Source: DATBGZ01 sp963803115
GTDB taxonomy: Bacteria; Actinomycetota; Actinomycetes; Mycobacteriales; Micromonosporaceae
DNA: 64,000 nucleotides
Assembly: GCA_963803115.1 (NCBI GenBank)
Contig: CAWDLN010000018.1
Coordinates: forward strand, 124,001-188,000
Reading direction: 5' to 3'
The position numbers and the translations under genes were made by a program. Below the pieces are notes generated by a model. That model was not told where the DNA came from. It did no database searches and was given only the letters and a program-made list of their open reading frames with translations. Below are positions 26,834-35,366 of the stretch, in pieces. Within the stretch, counting starts at the first letter, position 1, and each line of letters starts with the position of its first letter.

Positions 26834-27913
26834 TCACACGTATCGCTCCAAAATGGACGCCTCGGCCAGCCGGGACAGTCCTTCCCGTACGCTCTTCGCC
26901 CGTGCGTCACCGACGCCATCCACCGCCTGCAGGTCCTCGACCGTCGCCCCGAGCAGGTGCTGCAGGCTTCCGAAGTGCTCGACCAGACGGTCCACCACCG
27001 GGGCGGGCAGGCGGGGCACCTTGGCCAGCAGCCGGAAGCCGCGCGGTGACAGGGGTGCGTCCAGAGCATCGACCAGGTTCGGGTATCCGATCGCCTTGGC
27101 CACCGCGTCGAGATCGATGAGTTCGTTCGCGGAGAGCCGGTCCAATTCGGACACAGCCTCCTCGTAGCCGCGGGCCTTGCGGCTCGACGGCAGGTAGTCG
27201 CGGATCACCAGGGTACGGTCGCTCTCCACGCCGGCCATCAGCTCATCGAGCTGCAACGCGAGCAACCTGCCGTCGGTGCCGAGTTCGATGACGTAGCCTT
27301 CGATCTCGTCGGCGATCCGGCGGACCATCTCCAGCCGTTGCACCACGGCGACCGCGTCCCGTCCGGTCACGAGGTCCTCGATCTCGAGCGCCGACAGCGT
27401 CCCGCTCACCTCGTCGAGGCGGAGCTTGTACCGTTCCAACGTGGCCAGCGCCTGGTTGGCCCGGGACAGAATCGCGGCCGAGTCGTCGATGACGTGTCGC
27501 GTGCCGTTCACATAGAGACCAATGATGTGCATCGATTGGCTCACCGAGATGACCGGATAGCCCGTCTGCCGGGCGACTCGCTCGGCCGTGCGATGACGGG
27601 TGCCGGATTCCTCGGTCGGGATCGTCGAGTCGGGCATCAGATGCACGGCGGCCCGGACGATGCGCGTGCCGTCGCTCGAGAGCACCACGGCACCGTCCAT
27701 TTTGCACAATTCTCGCAGCCGAGTCGACGAGAACTCCACATCCAACGGGAACCCGCCGGTGCAGAGGCTGTCGACGGTCCTGTCGTGGCCGAGCACGATG
27801 AGCGCGCCGGTGCGACCGCGCAGAATCCGCTCGAGCCCGTCGCGGAGCGCGGTACCGGGAGCGACGAGCGCGAGTGTGGCCCGCAGGCCTTCCCGGTCGA
27901 TCGGCACGCGCAC
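26834..27913 (-). CDS. disA: DNA integrity scanning diadenylate cyclase
   Basis: 359 residues. It makes cyclic di-AMP from two ATP and scans DNA for branched structures. The DAC domain shows KMDGAVVLSSDG (DGA motif) and GTRHRTAERVARQTG (RHR motif). A helical linker follows, then C-terminal helix-hairpin-helix motifs with VEDLQAVDGVGDARAKSVRE. It is immediately downstream of radA with an 18-base gap, the usual DisA-RadA pair in which RadA restrains DisA activity. Confidence 0.95.
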   Translation of the reverse strand: MRVPIDREGLRATLALVAPGTALRDGLERILRGRTGALIVLGHDRTVDSLCTGGFPLDVEFSSTRLRELCKMDGAVVLSSDGTRIVRAAVHLMPDSTIPTEESGTRHRTAERVARQTGYPVISVSQSMHIIGLYVNGTRHVIDDSAAILSRANQALATLERYKLRLDEVSGTLSALEIEDLVTGRDAVAVVQRLEMVRRIADEIEGYVIELGTDGRLLALQLDELMAGVESDRTLVIRDYLPSSRKARGYEEAVSELDRLSANELIDLDAVAKAIGYPNLVDALDAPLSPRGFRLLAKVPRLPAPVVDRLVEHFGSLQHLLGATVEDLQAVDGVGDARAKSVREGLSRLAEASILERYV

Positions 27914-27931
27914 AGTTTACGGACGGCGCCG

Positions 27932-29380
27932 TTAGTCCTCGTCCGGCGGCTGGGCCGAGTGCTGCACCGCCCAGTTCAGCGCCGCCCGTACGGTCTGCAC
28001 TTCCACCACCCGCATACCACCCGGGATATCCGCCGAGCCGGCCGGACCGCAGCCCGGCGGCACGAGTGCGTGCCGGAAGCCAAGTCGGGCCGCCTCGGCC
28101 AAGCGGCGTGAGACGGCGCCCACGCGGCGGATCTCACCGGTGAGCCCTACCTCGCCGATGGCCACCAGATCCGGGGCCAGCCCAAGTTCGTTGGCGGCGG
28201 ATGCGACGGCGAGGGCCAGACCGAGATCGGCGGCCGGCTCGACCACGCGGATGCCGCCGACCGTCGCGGCGAAGATCTCCCGTTCGTGCAGACGTAATCC
28301 GGATCGGCTCTGCAGCACGGCAAGCACCATGTTGAGCCGGGCCGAGTCCAGTCCACTCACGGTACGGCGGGGCGAGCCGGCGACGGTCGCCCCGACCAGC
28401 GCCTGTACCTCGGTGACCAGTGCTCGCCGCCCCTCCATTGCTACGGTGGCACACGTGCCCGGCACCCGTTCGAGATAGCGCGTGAGGAACAGCCCGGACG
28501 GGTCGGGCAGGCTGCTCAGACCGCGCTCGTGCATCTCGAAGCAGCCCACCTCGTCCGCCGCCCCGAACCGGTTCTTCAACCCACGTACGAGCCGCAGCGA
28601 GGAGAACTTGTCGCCCTCGAACGCAAGCACCACATCGACCAGATGCTCCAGCACTCGCGGGCCCGCGACCTGGCCGTCCTTCGTCACGTGTCCAACGAGG
28701 ACGGTCGCGATGCCCCGTTCCTTGGCCACCGCGACGATCGCGGCCGCGACCGCACGCACCTGGTTCACCCCGCCCGGTACACCATCCGCCCCCGGCACCG
28801 AGAAGGTCTGAACCGAGTCGAGCACGAGCAATCCGGGCTTCACAGCGTCAAGATGTCCAAGTACCGCGGCCAAGTCGGTCTCGGCCGCCAGGTACAGCCG
28901 ATCGTGCAGAGCTCCGACCCGCTCGGCCCGCAACCGAACCTGCGCGGCGGACTCCTCCCCACTGACCACCAATGCCGGCCCGGCATCAGCGGCGGCACCG
29001 ATGGCCCATTGCTGCGCCACGTCGAGCAGGAGAGTTGACTTGCCCACCCCGGGTTCGCCGGCCAGCAGAACCACGCCGCCGGGCACGAGTCCGCCGCCGA
29101 GCACGCGGTCCAGCTCGGGTACACCGGTCGGGCGTGCCCGGGCGGGCTCGACACTCACCATCGCGATTGGCCGCGCCGCCTCGGCGGGCCGGCGGGCGGC
29201 GACCGTCCGGAGTGCTACGGGCGTGGCCGCCGCCTCGATGATCGATCCCCAGGCATCGCACGCTGGGCACCGCCCGACCCATTTCGGCATGGTGTGCCCG
29301 CAGACGTCACATTCGTACGTCGCGCGCGTGGCGGCTCTCGTGCTCGGCTTGCCCGTCGTTGCCTTGCCGGTCGCGGTCAC
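27932..29380 (-). CDS. radA: DNA repair protein RadA
   Basis: 482 residues. It is a hexameric helicase-like protein for branch migration in recombination. The N-terminal zinc ribbon is CDVCGHTMPKWVGRCPACDAW. Walker A is GEPGVGKST near residue 105, the RadA-specific KNRFG motif is near 265, and a Lon-protease-like C-terminal domain includes GEVGLTGEIRRVGAVSRRL. It heads the radA-disA unit. Confidence 0.96.
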   Translation of the reverse strand: MTATGKATTGKPSTRAATRATYECDVCGHTMPKWVGRCPACDAWGSIIEAAATPVALRTVAARRPAEAARPIAMVSVEPARARPTGVPELDRVLGGGLVPGGVVLLAGEPGVGKSTLLLDVAQQWAIGAAADAGPALVVSGEESAAQVRLRAERVGALHDRLYLAAETDLAAVLGHLDAVKPGLLVLDSVQTFSVPGADGVPGGVNQVRAVAAAIVAVAKERGIATVLVGHVTKDGQVAGPRVLEHLVDVVLAFEGDKFSSLRLVRGLKNRFGAADEVGCFEMHERGLSSLPDPSGLFLTRYLERVPGTCATVAMEGRRALVTEVQALVGATVAGSPRRTVSGLDSARLNMVLAVLQSRSGLRLHEREIFAATVGGIRVVEPAADLGLALAVASAANELGLAPDLVAIGEVGLTGEIRRVGAVSRRLAEAARLGFRHALVPPGCGPAGSADIPGGMRVVEVQTVRAALNWAVQHSAQPPDED

Positions 29381-29512
29381 GCCGGGAGGTTAACCCGACC
29401 GTGTGACGCCCCCGACTCAGCGCGCCGAGCGAGGTTCGGGCGAAACAATTCCGCTCGCGCCCCCCGCGGCTGTCCGGCCACCGCCCTCCGACCCGAGCCC
29501 CCGACGAGCCCT

Positions 29513-29599
29513 CGGAAGGCGAGCCCGCGGAAGGCGAGCCCGGAAGGCGAGCCCGCGAAAGGCGAGCCCGCGAAAGGCGAGCCCGCGAAAGGCGAGCAA
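29513..29599. repeat. Tandem 15-bp repeat (AAGGCGAGCCCGCGA type), about six units
   Basis: The last three units are identical GCGAAAGGCGAGCCC; earlier ones differ by a base or short deletion. It is intergenic between radA and a gene remnant. All six frames can be read as low-complexity peptides, none of which looks like a gene. The remaining bases from 29381 to 29512 hold the radA promoter region and nothing else evident. Confidence 0.8.
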
Positions 29600-29709
29600 A
29601 GAACCGTAGTTCCACCGATGCGCGGGTCTGGCCCGCCCCATAGCGTCGGACGCTGTGACGGCAAGCGGGCATCGCCAACATAGTCCCCCTACGCAGCCAG
29701 GGGCGCGTC

Positions 29710-29841
29710 CTACTGCACCAGTTTGACCAAGATCTTGACCGAGCGAGGGCTTCGGTCGGGCAGGGCCTCGAGGACGCCATCACGACGGTCAACGTTCGTG
29801 GCGATCAGGTGCGGATCCACCCTCGGATCCAAGGACGCGAG
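29710..29841 (-). pseudogene. Possible C-terminal remnant of a zinc-type (MDR) dehydrogenase
   Basis: On the minus strand a 43-residue frame ends DRSPRSVKILVKLVQ and begins RVDPHLIATNVDRRDG. This pattern resembles the last strand and helix of medium-chain dehydrogenases. A stop lies directly upstream and the rest of such a gene is not present, since the lipoprotein gene starts at 29881. The match is weak and from memory; it could be chance. Confidence 0.3.
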
Positions 29842-29880
29842 TCACGAACCAACCATTGAACAACGACAAGGAGGCTTTTC

Positions 29881-30378
29881 GTGCGTATCCGCCATCTCGC
29901 GGTCGCGGCGCTCGCTCTGACGCTGGCGCTGGCAGGCTGCTCCAAGAGCGGCGCCCAGATCACCGGGAGCTCCAACCAAGGCGGCTCGGCCGGCGGTGGC
30001 GCGGAAGGATTCGAGGGTAGCCTGAACACCTCGGGCAAGTACGCGGCCACCTGGACCGCGAATCCGGACGCCGAGGCCGACGTCTTCAACAGCCTCAGCC
30101 AGGTCGGCCTCACATCGGACCATCAGACGTTCGGCTTTGTCGGTGTACAACCCGATGGCAGCGTTGTGTTCGGCAGCGGCGCCGCCGAGCTCTCATCGAA
30201 CGGGTCGTACAAGGGCTCCGGCGCCCAGGTGACGATGGACCACACCAATCGGTTCGTGTGTGCGTTCACAGTGGACACCGACCTCACCGGCGGTACGGAC
30301 GGAGCCATACTCCACCTCAAGGGCAGCATGAAGGTGAACTGGCACCCGGAAGGAATCGGCGACGCGAGCTGCCCGTGA
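29881..30378 (+). CDS. Small lipoprotein of unknown function
   Basis: 165 residues from GTG 29881, preceded by a strong AAGGAGG at 29868-29874. The signal peptide ends in a LAGC lipobox. A Gly/Ser-rich spacer leads to a beta-rich domain with KYAATWTANPDAEADVFNS and two cysteines (VCAFTVD and the terminal ASCP). It is probably exported and membrane-anchored. No family recognised. Confidence 0.75.
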   Translation: MRIRHLAVAALALTLALAGCSKSGAQITGSSNQGGSAGGGAEGFEGSLNTSGKYAATWTANPDAEADVFNSLSQVGLTSDHQTFGFVGVQPDGSVVFGSGAAELSSNGSYKGSGAQVTMDHTNRFVCAFTVDTDLTGGTDGAILHLKGSMKVNWHPEGIGDASCP

Positions 30379-30424
30379 CGTGAGCGGGACGGCAGGTCCA
30401 CGATTGAGCGACCAGTTGTGGCGC

Positions 30425-31160
30425 CTATTCGTGGTTCTCCTCGCCCGGCGGGACGACCGGCGTTGCCCTGGGCACGACGACCCCGGGCGGCGCAACGAGC
30501 GGGATCTGCACCGGGACGGCGGCCCCATTGTCGAAGGTGAAGGTCACAGTCACCCAGTCACCCGGAACGACGGCCTCCTTCAGACCGGTGAGCCGCAGGT
30601 GGCTGCCCTCATCCGGCACCAGGGCCACGAAGGACTGGGGTGGGATCACAATCGAGATCGCTGACGCTACTGGGCGGCGCCGGCGCCTTGGTTGGCGATG
30701 CGGAAGGGACGGCCGAGGCGGTTGCCGATGGCGTCGCGGAGGCTGCCGGTTCGCCCGACGGCGAAGGCGATGGTGCCGCCGACTCGGACGGGCTCGCCGC
30801 GGGCGACGGGCTCACCGGTGCCGGGCTCCCCTGCGGCGTCGGCACACCGACGAGGGTGACCACGGTCGCCTCGTCGGCGCGAACCCCGACCAGCTTCACG
30901 GGCGTCGCACCGTCGTTGAAGATCCGAACAACCAGCGGTGCGTCACCGCCGGCCGGATAACCCCCGATGCCGTTGTACTGCACCAGGAGGTTGCGCAAGG
31001 CGATGGCGCCGGCGGTGACGTTGGCGCCGGGCACCGCGGACACCTGACCCGACGTCTGGGTGATCTGACCGGCGCTGCACCCGGCCAGCGCCAGAGCCGC
31101 GCAACCGCCTGCCACCAAGGCGGCTGTGACGATGCGCGCAGGGTGGCGGCTGGTGCTCAC
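30425..31160 (-). pseudogene. Copper-chaperone-like (PCuAC/DUF461-type) lipoprotein gene, one frameshift
   Basis: The frame from 31160 encodes a lipobox signal (LALAGC), QVSAVPGANVTAG, PLVVRIFNDGATPVKLVGV and a Ser/Pro/Ala low-complexity stretch. At about 30660 the frame must shift by one to reach AISIVIPPQSFVALVP, LRLTGLKEAVVPGDWV and VTFTFDNGAAVPVQIPL. The joined product of about 245 residues matches the layout of actinobacterial extracytoplasmic proteins with a PCuAC-like fold split by a spacer. The lesion is next to the low-complexity region, where indels are frequent. Confidence 0.6.
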
Positions 31161-31174
31161 GTTTCCCTACCTTC

Positions 31175-31216
31175 GTTCGCGGCTGCGGGGCTCGCAAGCT
31201 CGCTCCTCGCGCTCAC
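31175..31216. repeat. Dispersed GCTCGC-type intergenic repeat, copy 3
   Basis: GTTCGCGGCTGCGGGGCTCG followed by CAAGCTCGCTCCTCGCGCTC. It lies just upstream of the lipoprotein gene that ends at 31160, in the gap after ubiA. It is nearly the same as the 9813-9855 copy, with a variable two-to-three-base centre. Confidence 0.65.
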
Positions 31217-31300
31217 GCCACCCTCCTCGATCAACGTCGGACGGGCTACAGCGTAGATGGTCGGCTCCGGGGCGGGGTACCGGACCCGGAACGTGGCCGC

Positions 31301-32164
31301 CTACACGAGATCGGCGCCTCCGAGCAGGAACATCACCACGTCGATTCCGGCGATCCCGAGCGCGCAGAGAAACGGCGTGCGGCCCTTCGCGCGTACGGCA
31401 ATCGCCGCCAGAGCGATCGACCCGCCCAGCCCGACCAGTACCGGCCAGCGGTACGTCACCCCGGGCGCGAGCGCGATCAGGACTGACGCGACGAGCAGCA
31501 AGACCAGCGCGATGAGCCGCACTCCCCGTTCCCCGGTTACCTGGGCGACCTGCTGCGGCAGCCCGCGGACACCGGCTGCCCGGTCGGTGCTCAGGTCGGG
31601 AAGCACGTTGGCGAAGTGCGCACCGAGGCCGAGTAGGGACGCGGCGGCGAGCGACCAGGGTCGGGCCGACGGGTGCCCGGGCAGGATGCTGGCAGCCAGC
31701 CCCGGAATCGGTCCGAACCCCAGGACGTACATCAGCCCGGACCACGGGGTCGCCTTGAGGCCGGCGTTGTAGGCCCAGCCCGCACCGACCACCGGGATCA
31801 TGAACAGCCCGGTGGGAACGCTGATCGCGAACGCCATCACGAACGAGGCTGCGAGCGCGACATACGCGGCGATGAGCACCGCCGAACGGGAGATGTCGCC
31901 GGCCACGAGCGGCTTGGCTGTACGGCCCGCGGCGGCATCGAGGTCGGCGTCGAACGCGTCGTTGGACCACCCGATGGAGAGCTGTCCGGCGAGTACCGCG
32001 ACCGTGAATACGCTCACGACGCCCGCACCGGCGAGGCTCAGCGCACTCGCGCCGATCGCGAGCAGCACGGTCATGGCGGTGATGGCGAGGCAAGGCCCGG
32101 GATGGCTCGACCGGATCAGTGCCCGCGACCACCGCGCGCGACGGGTCCCGGACGAGTTCGTCAT
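31301..32164 (-). CDS. UbiA-family prenyltransferase
   Basis: 287 residues with about eight transmembrane helices. The first Asp-rich motif is NDAFDADLDAAAGRTAKPLV (near 68) and the second is DLSTDRAAGVRGLPQQ (near 191); both bind Mg-prenyl diphosphate. It attaches a prenyl chain to an aromatic or quinol acceptor. It is divergent from the methyltransferase and PKS genes with only 87 bases between, so it likely prenylates the type III PKS product. Menaquinone MenA is the alternative, but no men genes are near. Confidence 0.8.
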   Translation of the reverse strand: MTNSSGTRRARWSRALIRSSHPGPCLAITAMTVLLAIGASALSLAGAGVVSVFTVAVLAGQLSIGWSNDAFDADLDAAAGRTAKPLVAGDISRSAVLIAAYVALAASFVMAFAISVPTGLFMIPVVGAGWAYNAGLKATPWSGLMYVLGFGPIPGLAASILPGHPSARPWSLAAASLLGLGAHFANVLPDLSTDRAAGVRGLPQQVAQVTGERGVRLIALVLLLVASVLIALAPGVTYRWPVLVGLGGSIALAAIAVRAKGRTPFLCALGIAGIDVVMFLLGGADLV

Positions 32165-32251
32165 GGCTGCTCGGGTCCGATCGTGGCCTGACCGCTCGAC
32201 GCCGTCAACGACGCCACGCCCGGTGCAGAATGATCGTCAGGAGGTGGCGAG

Positions 32252-33289
32252 GTGCGCTTGTCGTTGCGGGCCGACACCGTCCTGGAGTGGCTGGCGCTGC
32301 GGACGCGACTGGTGCCCGGCCCGGCGGCGGAGGCCTGGGGCGGCATGGCGCTCGCCGGAGTGGTGGTCGCGGCGGTGCGGGTTGGGCTCACCGAACGTCT
32401 GGCCGCCGGACCGGCCACGGTGGACGGTTTGTGCGCCGAGTTGGGTCTCGAGCCCGCTGCCACCGAACTCCTGTTGAATTGCCTGCACTCCGGCGGGTAC
32501 GTCACGGTGGGCCGGGACGGATACGCGCTCAGCCGCAGCGCCCGGCGGTGGCTTGACCCGTCCTCACCGGTCTCTGTCGCCGGTTACGTCGCCGCCGCCA
32601 GCGACTACTGGCAGTGGTGGCGGGAGCTGCCCGAGGTGGTCCACGGTGAGCAGCCGGCCCAGCAGCACACCGCGGGTCCGGACGACTCGTACTGGCGGCG
32701 TTACATCTACGGCCAACGGGATCTGGCCCGGCTCAGCGCCGACGAGGTGGCGCGCAAGGTACGCGTACGCGCGCCGCGGACCATGCTCGACATCGGCGGT
32801 GGTCACGGCTGGTACGCCGCCCGTCTGTGCGCGCGGCATCCGGGCCTGTCGGCGACTGTGCTCGATTTGCCCGGCAGCGCCGCGATCGGCCGCGAGATCA
32901 TCGCGGCGGCCGGGCTCTCGGGCCGGGTGCGCCATCGTGACGGTGACGTCCGTACGGCCGATCTCGGCACCGACTACGACCTCGTGTGCTGCTTCAACCT
33001 GGTGCATCATCTCGCCGAGGACGAGATCGTGGACCTGTTCCGGCGCGTTCGGGAGGCGCTCGTTCCGGGCGGGATATTCGCCGTACTGGATGCCTTTGTC
33101 CCAACTGGACGGCGGGCCGCGGCCATCGACGTGCTGGCGATGTTCGTCTATCTGAGTTCGGGGGCCCGGCTCTACTCAGCGGCCCGGCTCAATAACTGGC
33201 TCCGTGACGCTGGGTTCCAGACGCCGCCACGCGCGACCCCGATCCGTCGCATCCCCGGCCTTGCCCTCTACCAGGCCGCGCCCGTGTGA
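32252..33289 (+). CDS. O-methyltransferase with N-terminal dimerisation domain
   Basis: 345 residues from GTG 32252 with AGGAGG ten bases before. The N-terminal half is a winged-helix dimerisation domain (VGLTERLAAGPATVDGLCAE and YVTVGRDGYALSRSARRWLD). The SAM domain has TMLDIGGGHGWYAARLC, VLDLPGSAAIGREI and CCFNLVHHLAEDEI. This is the plant-COMT/O-methyltransferase-2 plan that modifies phenolic polyketides. It is the first plus-strand gene of the cluster. Confidence 0.8.
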   Translation: MRLSLRADTVLEWLALRTRLVPGPAAEAWGGMALAGVVVAAVRVGLTERLAAGPATVDGLCAELGLEPAATELLLNCLHSGGYVTVGRDGYALSRSARRWLDPSSPVSVAGYVAAASDYWQWWRELPEVVHGEQPAQQHTAGPDDSYWRRYIYGQRDLARLSADEVARKVRVRAPRTMLDIGGGHGWYAARLCARHPGLSATVLDLPGSAAIGREIIAAAGLSGRVRHRDGDVRTADLGTDYDLVCCFNLVHHLAEDEIVDLFRRVREALVPGGIFAVLDAFVPTGRRAAAIDVLAMFVYLSSGARLYSAARLNNWLRDAGFQTPPRATPIRRIPGLALYQAAPV

Positions 33290-33308
33290 GCAGGGCTCCG
33301 AAGGCCCG

Positions 33309-33478
33309 GTCCGTTTCTCGCTCCTCGTCCCTCGGAGCTCGAAACTCCCCGGCCATGCAGTGTGGGGCCGGTCCGTTCTCGCTCCTCGTCCCTCGGAGCT
33401 CGAAACTCCCCGGCCATGCAGTGTGGGGCCGGTCCGTTCTCGCTCCTCGTCCCTCGGAGCTCGAAACTCCCCGGCCAT
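33309..33478. repeat. Three tandem 61-bp repeats inside the PKS cluster
   Basis: Units begin GGTCCGTTCTCGCTCCTCGT and end GCAGTGTGGGGCC. The first has one extra T and the third stops after CGGCCATG, 14 bases before the next gene. The inner core CTCGCTCCTCGTCCCTCGGA is shared with 7517-7604. The repeat fills almost the whole gap between two methyltransferase genes. Confidence 0.9.
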
Positions 33479-33492
33479 GTAACACTCTTTTT

Positions 33493-34203
33493 ATGCCGCT
33501 GGCCCTGCCGCGCAACGACGTTCGACAGTACGAGGTGCTCGGTGCCGAGTGGTGGCGACCAGACGGCGTCTTCGCCATGTTGCACTGGATCGCCGCCGCT
33601 CGCGCGAAGCTCATTCCATCGGCACCGCGGCCGGGGGCGGTGCTCGCCGACCTCGGTTGCGGCGCGGGTCTGCTCGCGCCGCACGTGCGCGATCTCGGTT
33701 ACCGCCACGTCGGCATCGATATCGTCTCCGCCTCCCTTGACCTGGCAAGCGAACACGAGGTCACGCCGGTACGGGCGGATGTTCACGCCGTCCCGCTCGC
33801 CGACGAGTCGGTGGACGCGGTCAGCGCCGGTGAGATCCTCGAGCATGTCGCCGATCCGTCCACAGTGGTCAGTGAAGCGTGTCGAATTCTGCGTCCGGGT
33901 GGCGTGCTCGTGATCGACACCGTCAACGCGACGTGGTTGGCCCGATTCACCGCGGTCACCCTCGGCGAAAGGATTCCGGGGCTCGCCCCAAAGGGAATCC
34001 ACGATCCAAAGCTCTTCGTGCCACCCGGGCTGATCGTCGACGAATGCGCCCGCCACCGCGTTAACCTGACCGTGCGGGGTATTAGACCCGCGGCCGGGCA
34101 GCTGGTGCGCTGGCTTTGGAGGCGGGGCGGCACCGTGGAGATAGTGCCGACCCGCTCGACCGCTGCGCTCTACCAGGCGTGGGGCGTCAAGGAGGCGTCA
34201 TGA
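33493..34203 (+). CDS. UbiG-like SAM-dependent O-methyltransferase
   Basis: 236 residues from ATG 33493. VLADLGCGAGLLAPHVRDLG is motif I, GIDIVSASLDLASEH the acidic loop and GEILEHVADPSTVV the post-motif. The C-terminal half (GIHDPKLFVPPGLI) fits 3-demethylubiquinol-type methyltransferases. It overlaps the following gene by ATGA. With UbiA and a type III PKS it probably methylates a dihydroxyphenyl lipid. Confidence 0.8.
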   Translation: MPLALPRNDVRQYEVLGAEWWRPDGVFAMLHWIAAARAKLIPSAPRPGAVLADLGCGAGLLAPHVRDLGYRHVGIDIVSASLDLASEHEVTPVRADVHAVPLADESVDAVSAGEILEHVADPSTVVSEACRILRPGGVLVIDTVNATWLARFTAVTLGERIPGLAPKGIHDPKLFVPPGLIVDECARHRVNLTVRGIRPAAGQLVRWLWRRGGTVEIVPTRSTAALYQAWGVKEAS

Positions 34204-35366
34204 CCGAGCCGTGGGAGACCGTCGCGCGAATGCGGCCGCGGTTCGTCGAGCGTGCGGCCGAGTCTGATCGCACTGGCGCCTTCCCCGCCGACGACTTCGA
34301 CGATCTTCGCGCGGCCGGATTGTTAGGACTGTTCGTGCCGCCGGAGCTCGGTGGTCTCGGACGTGACTACGCTGAGTACGCGCGCGTCGCTTTCGAACTC
34401 GCCCGGGGAAATGGTTCGACCGCCCTTGTCTTCAACATGCACGCCTCGATCACTGGTGCCCTCGCCGGCATCCCCGACGAGTTGGCCCGGGCGATGGGAG
34501 CGTCCGATGACTTCTTCGCATCGCGGGACCGGATACTCGCAGCCGCCGCTGAAGGTGCGCTCTACGCCGTTGCGATGAGCGAACGTGGCGTCGGCTCCCG
34601 GCTGTCCCAGCTCACCACGAGGTACGAGGCGGTAAACGGAGGCTTCTCGATCAAGGGCGCCAAGTCCTTTGTGTCCGGTGCCGGCCACGCCGATGCGTAC
34701 CTGGTGGCGGCCCGGTCCGCGGCCGATGACACGATGGTTTCGCAATTCCTCGTCCCCGCCGCGACGCCAGGCCTGGTCGTCGAGCCGACGTGGGACTCCC
34801 TCGGCATGAGGGCGACCAGCTCACACGACCTGCACGTCGACGTGATGGTGCCGGCGGAGACGTTACTCGGTGGGGTCGAAGGGCTTGCGCTTCTCGTCGC
34901 GCAGGTCATGCCGCACTGGATGGTGGCGAGCTACGCCGCCGTCTATGTCGGCGTGGCACAGTCCTGTGTGGACGAATGTGTCGCCCACTGTCAGGCTCGG
35001 GGGATCGCCCATCTGGCGAACGTCCGCGCCCGCGTCGGTCGGGCCGATGCGGCGGTGTCCGCGGCTCGTCTCGTCGTGGATGAGGCGGCGCGCCGGGTAG
35101 CGATCGCGCCGGGTGAAGCAGACACGAACCGGTGGGTGTGGCGGGCCAAGCTCCTCGCCGGCACGACGGCGATGGACGTGGCCGAGTCCATGGTGGAGGC
35201 GGCCGGCACGTCGGCCACGCGCCGCGGCCATCCGTTGGAGCGGCTGTTCCGCGATGCCCGGTGCGGATCGCTTCAACCGGCGACCTCCGACGTCTGTGCG
35301 GACTGGCTGGGCATTGCCGCGCTCGGCGGCGATCCGGACGCGGACGGACCGGCGCCGCGATGGTGA
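34200..35366 (+). CDS. Acyl-CoA-dehydrogenase-fold flavoenzyme
   Basis: 388 residues. The N-terminal helical domain includes LFVPPELGGLGRDYAEYARV. The middle beta domain has YAVAMSERGVGSRLSQLTTR and GAKSFVSGAGHADAYLVA, and the C-terminal helical domain ends PLERLFRDARCGSLQPATSD. I do not see the usual catalytic Glu-Gly of true acyl-CoA dehydrogenases near the C-terminus. It may therefore act as a flavin-dependent hydroxylase or monooxygenase relative, which would fit ring oxidation of a resorcinol to a hydroquinone. Coupled to both neighbours by overlaps. Confidence 0.75.
   Translation: MTEPWETVARMRPRFVERAAESDRTGAFPADDFDDLRAAGLLGLFVPPELGGLGRDYAEYARVAFELARGNGSTALVFNMHASITGALAGIPDELARAMGASDDFFASRDRILAAAAEGALYAVAMSERGVGSRLSQLTTRYEAVNGGFSIKGAKSFVSGAGHADAYLVAARSAADDTMVSQFLVPAATPGLVVEPTWDSLGMRATSSHDLHVDVMVPAETLLGGVEGLALLVAQVMPHWMVASYAAVYVGVAQSCVDECVAHCQARGIAHLANVRARVGRADAAVSAARLVVDEAARRVAIAPGEADTNRWVWRAKLLAGTTAMDVAESMVEAAGTSATRRGHPLERLFRDARCGSLQPATSDVCADWLGIAALGGDPDADGPAPRW

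Noticed and set aside
29294..29683. Open frames with KASPRKASPRK- or GEPAKGEPAK-type repeats
   Set aside because: They arise from the 15-bp tandem repeat; all six frames are open there and none has a plausible start with ribosome-binding site or a domain.
33309..33478. CRISPR-like array
   Set aside because: Units are directly tandem with no unique spacers and no cas genes nearby.
33189..34056. Minus-strand frames with repeated GRGVSSSEGRGAR-type peptides
   Set aside because: They are translations of the 61-bp repeats running into the antisense of a clear methyltransferase gene.
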